This document shows positions 44,070-51,365 of a DNA stretch of 64,000 nt, piece after piece. The notes under the pieces are model-generated. The model worked only from the letters and a program-made list of their open reading frames with translations. It did not search any database and was not told the DNA's origin. Both the position numbers and the translations under genes were made by a program. The stretch comes from Klebsiella pneumoniae (GTDB lineage: Bacteria > Myxococcota_A > UBA796 > SXON01). The stretch covers positions 1 to 64,000 of the forward strand of contig CAMAXZ010000008.1 in NCBI GenBank assembly GCA_945862325.1. Reading direction: 5' to 3'. Positions within the stretch are counted from its first letter, which is position 1; each line of letters opens with the position of its first letter.

Positions 44070-44510
44070 CTACGCATGCGCACCGCTGAATTCGCCCACG
44101 CGAGCAGGCGCCGCGGGCGCCGGCGCGCGCGTGACGAAGACGGACGCCATCGGCGTGGGCAGTCCGAGCTCGCCGCCGCAGATCGCGATCGCGGCGTTCG
44201 TGTCGAAGTAGACCTGCCAGTAGTGGTCGGTGTGGCAGTACGGGCGAACGCACAACACCGGGCCGCGCTCCGTGAACGTGAGGATGAACACGTCCGGCGC
44301 CGGGCTCGCGACGACGTTCGGGATGCGCGCCACGCGGCCGCGGAGGTCCTCGATCACGCGCTTCCAGTCCGCGTCGCCCGCGAGCTGCGCGACCAGGTCG
44401 ACACGGCGGAACGGGTTGTGCGAGAAGTTCTGGATGGTGCCGACGTGACGATCGGGAGGACGGTCGCGAAGAGCGTGGCTTGAACCTGTTCTGGAGTCAT
44501 GGTCCTTCAC
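44070..44510 (-). pseudogene. Orphan C-terminal domain of an MscS-type mechanosensitive channel
   Basis: The 146-residue frame contains GTIQNFSHNPFRRVDL, VIEDLRGRVARIPNVVASPA, VLCVRPYCHTDHYWQVYFD and a final GLPTP. These correspond to the end of the MscS beta domain and its cytoplasmic C-terminal domain. The transmembrane helices and most of the beta domain are missing. In another frame, a better start at 44500 with a ribosome site gives MTPEQVQATLFATVLPIVT, which looks like a true N-terminus cut short. The simplest reading is a channel gene that lost about 500 bases in the middle, leaving both ends out of frame. A small soluble protein made from 44510 is possible but less likely. Confidence 0.7.
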
Positions 44511-44591
44511 ACTGGGGGGGCAGGAGTGGAATCGCGCCGGAAGGCGGCGGGCGCATCCTGGCAGATTTCCGACGGGCCCCCTCGATGTGCG

Positions 44592-47207
44592 TCAGGGCCC
44601 GCAGGCCGCGTCGGTCGCGCCGCCCCACGCGTGAGCGCCGATGTCCGGGGTTCCAGCAAGCCGGTTGCCGAACCCATCGCAGGCGCCGCCGTCGGGGACG
44701 ACCACACCGGCGTCGATGGCCGGCGAGCCGCTGGTGAGGCGCGCCGCGCTCTTCCCTGAGCCTCCTGCGAGCCGCGGGTCGGCCTGGAGGTTGTCACTCC
44801 CGCCGCCGGTCGCTTGCCACGCCGCGACGCCGTCCGCCCAGGTTGCGCCGTTGTCGTCGAACCAGGCGCTCCCTCCGGCGGTGGTCCACCACAAGTTGTT
44901 GGTCATCGGCGGGCTCCCTGCCACGGTCGCCATCCAATCGGTGTCGGTCACGAACACGTTGTTCCACACACCGCTGCCGGCGCCCAGCTCGGCCCAGAGG
45001 ACCAACGGCGGGTATCCCTCTGCCCGGACCACGGTGTTGTTGTAGATCTGCACGTCGCCGAGGCGGCCGCCGTTCCAGGTGTACGCGAAGATGTCCCCCA
45101 TGTAGGCGGTGTCGCCGGCGAGGCCATTGTTCACACACACGTTGTGCCGAACCACGCTGCCCGTCGTGGTCGTCCCTTCCGCCCCGAAAACCGCCACACA
45201 GTACGCGTCGTTGTCGTGACCGTAGTTGTACTGCACGACGTTGTCGATGTTGTCGTAGTCGATGTCGAAGGCCCCGCCGTCGACCCCGGGGGAGTGCACG
45301 TGGTGGGCCTCGTTGAACTGCACGGTGCAGCGGTGGCAGTCCCACGTCCAGATGCCGTTGGGGGTGCCGACCTCGTCGGAGGGCGTCTGGCCGACCTCGT
45401 ACGCGAGGTTGGCGTCCAACAGCGCGTCTTCCGCCCCGAACACCACGATGCCGTCGCCGCCGACGTCGTGGACGACGTTGTCCGTGAAGACGATGTCCCG
45501 GCTCCGCGGCCCGTCCTGACGCCACAGCGTGCCGTAGAGGAAGATGCCCGACCACTGGTCCGAGTCGTGGGCGTGGACGTCCTCGACCCGGACCTGCTCG
45601 AACCAGCCGGCGGCGCCGTCTACGTTGAACACCACGAGCCCGGTGGCCTTGGCGTCCGGCGCGCCTCCGTAGACCTCGCTCACCTCGAGCCCGGTGAGGG
45701 TGACGCCGACCACGCGCGTGGTCGCGCTGACGTACACACCCCAGCGCGACCCGCCGCGAACGTCCAACCCCGAGAGCGTGATCCACGATTGGTCCGCGAG
45801 CACCACGGCCGCGTCGCCGACGCCCGCCAGCTTCGGCGCGGGCCCGTCGCCCCACGCGCCCACCGTGATCGGCGCCGTCTCGGTGCCCGACCCGTCGAGG
45901 CGCAGCGTTCCGTCGCAGCGCGTGCCGGCCACGAACCACACCGCGGCCCCGGCGGGCAGGGGCTCCGCGGCCAGGCGGTCGAGCGAGCCCCACGCCGTGT
46001 CCGGGGCGCGTCCGTCCGCGGCGTCGTCGCCCGCGAGGCAGTCCACGTAGAAGCCCGCGGGCGGCGCGGCGACGCAGCCGTCCCCGGCGCAGACGTCCAC
46101 CAGGGCGGGCGGCGACGTTCGCGCGCCGTCGGACGCGGTGTAGCTGAACTGGTCGGGCCCGCCGTCCCCCTCGTACGAGAAGGCGCCGTCGGTGAAGAGC
46201 GTGAGGCGGCCATGGGCGGGCGGCGTGACGATGCTGGCCCGGAGCGCGCCGACGAGGCTCCGGTCGTTCGCGAGGAGGCCGTCGTCCCGCGTCACGTCGA
46301 GGCGGGCGCCGTTCGACGCGTACGCGTCGGGCACCGCCAACGGGGCCCCGTCGGCCTCGAGCGACTCCATCCACCGCGCGGCCACCTTGGCGTCGCCGGA
46401 CGCGTTCGGGTGGATGAGGTCGTACGTGTCGGTCGCGCCGTCGAAGCCGCTGTACTGGTCCACGACGAAGATGGGCGACTCCGTGGAGCCGTTCGCCGCG
46501 GCGAAGGCCGTGATGGCCTCGTTGTAGCCCTGGACGAAGACGTCGTAGGTCCCGCCCCGCCAGTAGGGGTAGACGAGCGGAATGATGCGGGCGAGGTGCA
46601 CGCGCACGCGCGGGTTGTCGTCGCGCAGCGCGCTCACGATGTCGCCGAGGTTCGCGACGACGATCGACGCGTCGAGCTCGTAGAAGGCGTCGTTCGTGCC
46701 GAGGTGGATCAGCGCGGCGTCCGGCGTGTACGCGTCGAGCCACTCGTAGAGCGTCCCCCGGTCGGCGTCCCAGGTGCCCGGCGTCGTGAGGACCTGGCCG
46801 CTCGTCCAGCCGGAGTGGCCGTCATGGTCCGCGTCCATGGACAGGCCCGCGTGCTCGGGCCAATCGTGCGGCGCGCCGTCGCGCAGCGGCTCCGTGCTCC
46901 GCGATCCGACGAAGTCGAACGACCAGCCCGCGTCCACCATGCGGGTCCACAGGTCGTAGCGGTAGCAGCCCTCGGTGATGGAGTCCCCGAGCGCGAGGAC
47001 CGCGTAGGGCGCGACCGCGAAGGTGCCGTTCTCGATCGTCGTGACGTCGTCGGTGTCGTCGGTGTCGTCGGTGTCGTCGGTGTCGTCAGTGTCGTCGGTG
47101 TCGTCGGTGTCGTCGATCGGGTCGGCCTCGTCGGCCTTCGCGCGGGTGTCCCCGGGGCTCGCGTTGCACGCGGCGGACACGACGCAGAATAGGCTGAGGA
47201 GGCGCAT
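44592..47207 (-). CDS. Lipoprotein with SGNH hydrolase, Ig-like and right-handed beta-helix domains
   Basis: 871 residues. Lipobox Cys14 (FCVVSAAC), then an acidic spacer of about eight DDT units. Residues 70-290 are an SGNH hydrolase: GDSITEG with nucleophile Ser76, HLGTNDAF, and catalytic Asp/His in DLIHPN (about 262-265). A cadherin-like Ig domain follows (LANDRSLVGALR, DQFSYTASDG). The last 450 residues form a parallel beta-helix with many NNV and GIVVFGA turns (DCLAGDDAADGRAPDTAWGS opens it), as in polysaccharide lyases and surface adhesins. It probably deacylates or binds a polysaccharide outside the cell. The ATG shares a base with the upstream gene's stop (TGATG). Confidence 0.9.
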   Translation of the reverse strand: MRLLSLFCVVSAACNASPGDTRAKADEADPIDDTDDTDDTDDTDDTDDTDDTDDVTTIENGTFAVAPYAVLALGDSITEGCYRYDLWTRMVDAGWSFDFVGSRSTEPLRDGAPHDWPEHAGLSMDADHDGHSGWTSGQVLTTPGTWDADRGTLYEWLDAYTPDAALIHLGTNDAFYELDASIVVANLGDIVSALRDDNPRVRVHLARIIPLVYPYWRGGTYDVFVQGYNEAITAFAAANGSTESPIFVVDQYSGFDGATDTYDLIHPNASGDAKVAARWMESLEADGAPLAVPDAYASNGARLDVTRDDGLLANDRSLVGALRASIVTPPAHGRLTLFTDGAFSYEGDGGPDQFSYTASDGARTSPPALVDVCAGDGCVAAPPAGFYVDCLAGDDAADGRAPDTAWGSLDRLAAEPLPAGAAVWFVAGTRCDGTLRLDGSGTETAPITVGAWGDGPAPKLAGVGDAAVVLADQSWITLSGLDVRGGSRWGVYVSATTRVVGVTLTGLEVSEVYGGAPDAKATGLVVFNVDGAAGWFEQVRVEDVHAHDSDQWSGIFLYGTLWRQDGPRSRDIVFTDNVVHDVGGDGIVVFGAEDALLDANLAYEVGQTPSDEVGTPNGIWTWDCHRCTVQFNEAHHVHSPGVDGGAFDIDYDNIDNVVQYNYGHDNDAYCVAVFGAEGTTTTGSVVRHNVCVNNGLAGDTAYMGDIFAYTWNGGRLGDVQIYNNTVVRAEGYPPLVLWAELGAGSGVWNNVFVTDTDWMATVAGSPPMTNNLWWTTAGGSAWFDDNGATWADGVAAWQATGGGSDNLQADPRLAGGSGKSAARLTSGSPAIDAGVVVPDGGACDGFGNRLAGTPDIGAHAWGGATDAACGP
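47046..47115 (-). repeat. 9-bp coding microsatellite (DDT spacer)
   Basis: Seven and a half copies of GTGTCGTCG on the plus strand encode the Asp-Asp-Thr spacer after the lipobox of the minus-strand lipoprotein. One unit differs by a single base. Confidence 0.9.
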
Positions 47208-47842
47208 CAGAGGTTGACGACCAACAACGTCGAGAGCAGGTGGAGGTGCGTGTCGACGTCGCGGTCGAGGAACGTGTGGAGGTACCCGACCTCGACCCGT
47301 CCACCCTCCGCGAGCGGGAAGAACGGGCCCAGGAACAGTCGGTTCTGGTCGAACCCGCTCTTGGTCCCGGGTGTCGCGCCGAGCCCGACGAACACCTCGT
47401 CGTGCACGACCAGGCCGACGCGCGGGGCGAGGGGCACCCCGACCCGCCCCCACAGGCGGGCGCGGTGCGCCACTTCGGCCTGGCCATCGAGGAAGCGCTG
47501 CTCCAACCGAGGGCGAAGGGTGAGCGACCAATCCTTGATGGGCGGCGCCCACACCGCCTGCTCCCACACCCGGTGTTCGTGGACGAGGAGGTCGTCGGAA
47601 ACCGTGCCGATCCAGGCATAGCCGGCGTACACCGTGAACCCTCGTCCGAGCGCCCACCCGGCCGCCGGCCGCGCGATGCCGACGAAGCCCGCCCCGCTCG
47701 AGCGGCCGTGGAGGTCGAGCCAGAGGCGCGGACCTCGTCCCTTCCGCAAGGAGGAGGGGACGTCGGCCTGAATCAGCGCGCCGCCCCACGCGCCAGGGGT
47801 GGCCTCCGCCGCGAGCGCCGTCGACACCATCCAGACGAGCAT
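47207..47842 (-). CDS. DUF2490-like outer membrane beta-barrel protein
   Basis: 211 residues from an ATG with GAGGAGGT 4 bases upstream. A short signal peptide (MLVWMVSTALAAEA) is followed by alternating hydrophobic strands ending in a terminal strand (LHLLSTLLVVNL). VWEQAVWAPPIKDWSLTLRPRLEQRFL, NRLFLGPFFPL and VEVGYLHTFL are typical of DUF2490 barrels. Function is unknown; it may act as a small porin or assembly factor. It is translated just before the SGNH/beta-helix lipoprotein, which suggests it helps expose that protein (inference). Confidence 0.85.
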   Translation of the reverse strand: MLVWMVSTALAAEATPGAWGGALIQADVPSSLRKGRGPRLWLDLHGRSSGAGFVGIARPAAGWALGRGFTVYAGYAWIGTVSDDLLVHEHRVWEQAVWAPPIKDWSLTLRPRLEQRFLDGQAEVAHRARLWGRVGVPLAPRVGLVVHDEVFVGLGATPGTKSGFDQNRLFLGPFFPLAEGGRVEVGYLHTFLDRDVDTHLHLLSTLLVVNL

Positions 47843-47898
47843 GCGCACCTCCTCGTGCGCCGCGGCGCCCGTCGGAAAGAAGCCCTCGGCACTATGCC

Positions 47899-48912
47899 CT
47901 AAACCGCGGAAAACCGCCCGGGGTCCACCGCGGCCGGCGGCGCTTGTCCGTCGAGCACCGCCGCCGCCATCCACGCCGCGGTGATGGGCGCGAGGAGGAT
48001 GCCGTTGCGGTAGTGGCCGCTGGCGAGGAACACCCCGTCGAGCGCGCCGATCAACGGCAGATCGTCCGGCGTGGCGGGGCGGAGCCCGGCCCACGTCTCG
48101 ACGAGCTCGGCGTCGGCGAGGCGGGGCGCGAGGCGCACCGCGTGGTCGAGGACGTCGCGGAGGCCGCCCGCGGTGACGCGCTTGTCGAAGCCGACGTCCT
48201 CGACCGTGGCGCCCACGACGACGCGCGGGGCCGCGGACGCGGGGCGTGGCACGAGGTACCCGCGCGGGCCGAACACCACACGGCGCAAGGCGACGCCCTC
48301 GAGCGCCGCCATCTGCCCGCGGATCGGGCGGACCGGCACCCCCTCGAGCCCGGCGATCGTCGAGGTCCACGCCCCGCCGCACACCACGACGGTGCCGCGC
48401 AGGGCGGACCCGTCGGCGAGGAGCACCGCGCCGGCGTGCACCGCCGCCACGGTGTCGCCCACGCGCACCCGCACCCCCGCGCCGCGCGCCGCGATCGACA
48501 CCGCGCGCAGCAACAAACGAGGATCGAGCACGCCCTCCTCGGGGAGCCACCACCCGGCGGCCGCGGCGAGCCCCGGCTCGAGGGCGCGCACGTCGTCGCA
48601 GCGCTCGGCGTCCGGATCGGGCGCGGCCTCGCGCACCACGACGACGCCGCAGCGGTCGAACCCGATGTGCTCGGGCTCCACGCCGAGGCTCCGGATCCAC
48701 GGCTCGTAGAGCTCCAGGCTCCGAAGGCCGTAGGTGCGCATCGGCTCGAGGCCGTGCGCCTCGACCCGCGGGGCGAGGATGCCCCCGGCCGCCGCGCTCG
48801 CCTCGGCGCCGACCACGGCGCGCTCCAGCAGGGTGACCGACGCGCCGCGGGCCGCCAGCGCGTGCGCCACCGCGCAGCCCATCAGCCCCCCGCCGACGAC
48901 GATCACGTCCAT
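47899..48912 (-). CDS. thiO: FAD-dependent oxidoreductase, glycine oxidase ThiO-like
   Basis: 337 residues. The Rossmann start is MDVIVVGGGLMGCAVAHAL with the GxGxxG loop and an acidic residue at LLER. VVVCGGAWTSTIAGLEG and RPATPDDLPLIGALDGVF are DAO/ThiO signatures, and GHYRNGILLAPITA is the conserved C-terminal loop. It probably oxidises glycine to iminoglyoxylate for thiamine thiazole synthesis. No other thi genes are nearby. GATAGACC sits just before the start codon, spaced as a leaderless -10. It is the first gene of a set with the DUF2490 and SGNH genes. Confidence 0.93.
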   Translation of the reverse strand: MDVIVVGGGLMGCAVAHALAARGASVTLLERAVVGAEASAAAGGILAPRVEAHGLEPMRTYGLRSLELYEPWIRSLGVEPEHIGFDRCGVVVVREAAPDPDAERCDDVRALEPGLAAAAGWWLPEEGVLDPRLLLRAVSIAARGAGVRVRVGDTVAAVHAGAVLLADGSALRGTVVVCGGAWTSTIAGLEGVPVRPIRGQMAALEGVALRRVVFGPRGYLVPRPASAAPRVVVGATVEDVGFDKRVTAGGLRDVLDHAVRLAPRLADAELVETWAGLRPATPDDLPLIGALDGVFLASGHYRNGILLAPITAAWMAAAVLDGQAPPAAVDPGRFSAV

Positions 48913-48981
48913 GCGTGGGGGTCTATCCGGCAGAGTCGCGCCGAGCGCGCCGCCCGGCTACGGCGCCCGGGGGAGGCGCTC

Positions 48982-50079
48982 GTGAACGACGAGGAAGTTC
49001 GACGCACCCCCGGCTTCGTCGCCGGGGACCGTCCGCGGCGCCGAGACGCCTCGCGGGTGCCGGTCGCGGCGGTCCAACACCCGCTCGATCGCGAGGCGCG
49101 GGCGGCCCTCGCCCGTGTGCCCGGGCTCGACGCGGCGGTGAAGGCCGTGTTCGCCCATGGCTTAGAGCGGATCTGGCGGATGCAGAACGTCGGGAGCGCG
49201 CTGCGCGTCGGCGACCGGCAGTTCGCGCCCCTCAACCGCCTCTGGCGGGGCGTCGTGGACCGCCTCGGGGTGGATCCGGCGCCGCCGCTCTACGTCCGCC
49301 ACGGCCCGCTCAACGCGTGGACCTCGGGGGTGGACCAGCCGTTCGTGGTGGTGACCACGGCCATGGTCAGCCTGACCACGCCCGCGGAGCTCGAGTTCGT
49401 CCTCGGCCACGAGCTCGGCCACATCAAGTGCGGCCACGTGCTCTACAACACGATCGCGAACCAGCTCCAGGCGCTGGTGCAGCTCCTCCCCGGCGTCGGG
49501 GTCGTGCTGAGCGGCGCGGCCCAGGTGGCCCTCCTCGAGTGGCGGCGCAAGGCCGAGCTTTCGTGCGATCGCTTCGGCCTGCTGGCCTGCCAGGACCCCG
49601 ACGCCGCCTTGCGCCTGCTCGCGAAGCTCGCGGGCGCGCCCTACGCCTTTCACGACGCGATCGACGTCGAGGCGTTCCTCGCCCAGTACGCCGAGCTCGA
49701 CCGCCTCGACGCCGACGCGCTGGGGTTCCTCTACCGGATGGCGGCGGAGACGACGCTGACCCACCCGTGGACCGTGGAGCGCGCGTGGACGCTCGACGCC
49801 TGGCGTCGAGACGGCGGGTTGGAGGCGGTGCTCGCCGAGGCGCCGTGGGAGCCGGAGCGGCCCGAGGCGCCGTCGTCTGCGTGGCCCTTCGCGGCGGCGC
49901 GCTGCGCCCCGTGCGGCGCGCTCGTCCCCACCGGCGACCGCTTCTGCGCCGCGTGCGGCGCGCCCGCGCCGGCCCCGCCCGAGGCGTGCGACCGATGCGG
50001 GCACCCCATGGAGGCGGGCGATCGGTTCTGCACGGGCTGCGGCGCGCGCGCGCCCGCTCGCCCCCGGGAGGTCACGTGA
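48982..50079 (+). CDS. M48 family metallopeptidase with two C-terminal zinc ribbons
   Basis: 365 residues from a GTG with GGGAGG upstream. VLGHELGHIKCGH contains HExxH with a nearby third His, and KAELSCDRFG provides the Glu ligand of the M48 family. A hydrophobic stretch (ALVQLLPGVGVVLSG) may touch the membrane. The last 80 residues hold two CxxC-x(n)-CxxC ribbons: CAPCG/CAACG and CDRCG/CTGCG. It probably degrades damaged or membrane-associated proteins. The ribbon pair on a peptidase is uncommon and is shared with the next gene, whose start overlaps this stop (GTGA). Confidence 0.92.
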   Translation: MNDEEVRRTPGFVAGDRPRRRDASRVPVAAVQHPLDREARAALARVPGLDAAVKAVFAHGLERIWRMQNVGSALRVGDRQFAPLNRLWRGVVDRLGVDPAPPLYVRHGPLNAWTSGVDQPFVVVTTAMVSLTTPAELEFVLGHELGHIKCGHVLYNTIANQLQALVQLLPGVGVVLSGAAQVALLEWRRKAELSCDRFGLLACQDPDAALRLLAKLAGAPYAFHDAIDVEAFLAQYAELDRLDADALGFLYRMAAETTLTHPWTVERAWTLDAWRRDGGLEAVLAEAPWEPERPEAPSSAWPFAAARCAPCGALVPTGDRFCAACGAPAPAPPEACDRCGHPMEAGDRFCTGCGARAPARPREVT

Positions 50080-50789
50080 ACTGTCCGGCATGTGGGCGTG
50101 AAAGCCGCGTGGATGCTCGATTCTGCGGCGGGTGCGGCGCCCGCCTGGCGCGCCCGGCCGTGTCGGGCCCGGTCGTCGCGGACCTCCCCGCCGCGCCCGA
50201 CCCCGGGCTGCTCGCGGCCCGCGCGCGCCTCGTCGACGGCCTCACGCGGGTGCGCGACGAGCTGCCGGGGCGCGCCGACCGCATGCCGGTGCAGGACCTC
50301 CCGACGCAGCTCCCGGACCTCGCGCGGTCGATGGTCGACGACGTGTGGGGCGAGGCGGTCGGCGTGCTGCGCGCGTCGATCGAGGAGCGCCTGTCGCGCC
50401 ACCCGGACGCCACGGTGCGCGCGGCGGTCGCCGGCATCCTCGGGGCGCGGGTGGATCGGGCCGCGGGCGCGGCGCCGGGCGTGGGGGCCTCCGGGGGTGC
50501 GAACGGCGCGAGCTCCGCGTCGCTCCTGCTCTTTGGTGGTGGGGTGCTCGCCGCGGCGCTGGGCGGACCCGTCGGGTGGGGCGCCGCCGCGGCGATGATG
50601 TACGGGTCCTGGCAGGCCCGCGAACAGGAGCGCGGCAAGCTCGAAGGGGCCATGCGCGCCGCGGCGAAGGAGCGCCTCGTGGCGTGGGTCGACGCGAGGG
50701 GGCCCGAGCTCGTGCGCGCCCTCGACGACCGCGCCGCGCGGGCGCTCGAGGCCGTCGAGGCCCGTCGCCGGGCGCTGAGCCCGGGTTAG
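50076..50789 (+). CDS. Zinc-ribbon protein with hydrophobic segment, M48 partner
   Basis: 237 residues. It opens with a zinc ribbon (CPACGRESRVDARFCGGCG). The middle is helical (LARSMVDDVWGEAVGVLRAS). A glycine-rich hydrophobic stretch (SLLLFGGGVLAAALGGPVGW) precedes a charged helical tail. I know no family name. Translation is coupled to the M48 peptidase with the same ribbon type, so it may present substrates to, or be cut by, that enzyme. Confidence 0.8.
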   Translation: MNCPACGRESRVDARFCGGCGARLARPAVSGPVVADLPAAPDPGLLAARARLVDGLTRVRDELPGRADRMPVQDLPTQLPDLARSMVDDVWGEAVGVLRASIEERLSRHPDATVRAAVAGILGARVDRAAGAAPGVGASGGANGASSASLLLFGGGVLAAALGGPVGWGAAAAMMYGSWQAREQERGKLEGAMRAAAKERLVAWVDARGPELVRALDDRAARALEAVEARRRALSPG

Positions 50790-50813
50790 GGCGGGGAGGC
50801 TCCCGGAGGTTTC

Positions 50814-51281
50814 TTGTCCACCTTGTTGGTTTTGTTCGGTGTTCTCGCGTGCCTCCCGTCTTCCGCACCGGTCGGGGCGGCCTCTCCCGCGCCGGCGCCC
50901 GACCCGGTCGCCGGTCGTACTCTCGCGGTCATCTGCGCGGATGACGGCCTCGCGATGATCCGCTTTCCGTACAGCACCTTGCAGGGGGAGTTCGCGAAGG
51001 TGTGCTGCGGCCCCGGCGGGCTCCCCGCCGACGACGGCCGGTGCGAGCTGGACTGGCCGTTCAGCGACGTGCCGGAGTGCGCCGCGTACGACGAGCTCCG
51101 CAACCGCATCTACGCCCACTACGGCTACCCGTTCAAGGACGAGCGCTGGGTGAAGGCGTACGGGTCGCAGGCCTGGTACCAGCGTCGGGAGGACTTCCAG
51201 CCGTCGTGGCTGTCCCCGGTCGCCAAGGCGAACATCGACCTCCTCGTGAAGTACAAGGCCGAGAAGGTCGGTTGTCAGTGA
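50814..51281 (+). CDS. YARHG domain lipoprotein
   Basis: 155 residues from a TTG with GGAGG upstream. The lipobox ends at Cys13 (LFGVLAC). The C-terminal half is a YARHG domain: YDELRNRIYAHYGYPFKDER and WYQRREDFQPSWLSPVAKAN, the form seen in extracellular proteins of many bacteria. The middle has several Cys (VCCGPGG, DGRCELDW, PECAAY) that may form disulfides. It is probably a peptidoglycan-proximal lipoprotein; its role is unknown. Confidence 0.85.
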   Translation: MSTLLVLFGVLACLPSSAPVGAASPAPAPDPVAGRTLAVICADDGLAMIRFPYSTLQGEFAKVCCGPGGLPADDGRCELDWPFSDVPECAAYDELRNRIYAHYGYPFKDERWVKAYGSQAWYQRREDFQPSWLSPVAKANIDLLVKYKAEKVGCQ

Positions 51282-51365
51282 CCCTCCGCGGCGCGTGACG
51301 CTTGGGTGGCGGTCGCGGCGCGGCCGGGGCAGCATGATACGCGGCGTCCCAACCGGAGCAGAGCC

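Noticed and set aside
47046..47115. Short regular repeats as a possible CRISPR array
   Set aside because: Units are 9 bp, contiguous, without spacers, and encode a DDT protein spacer.
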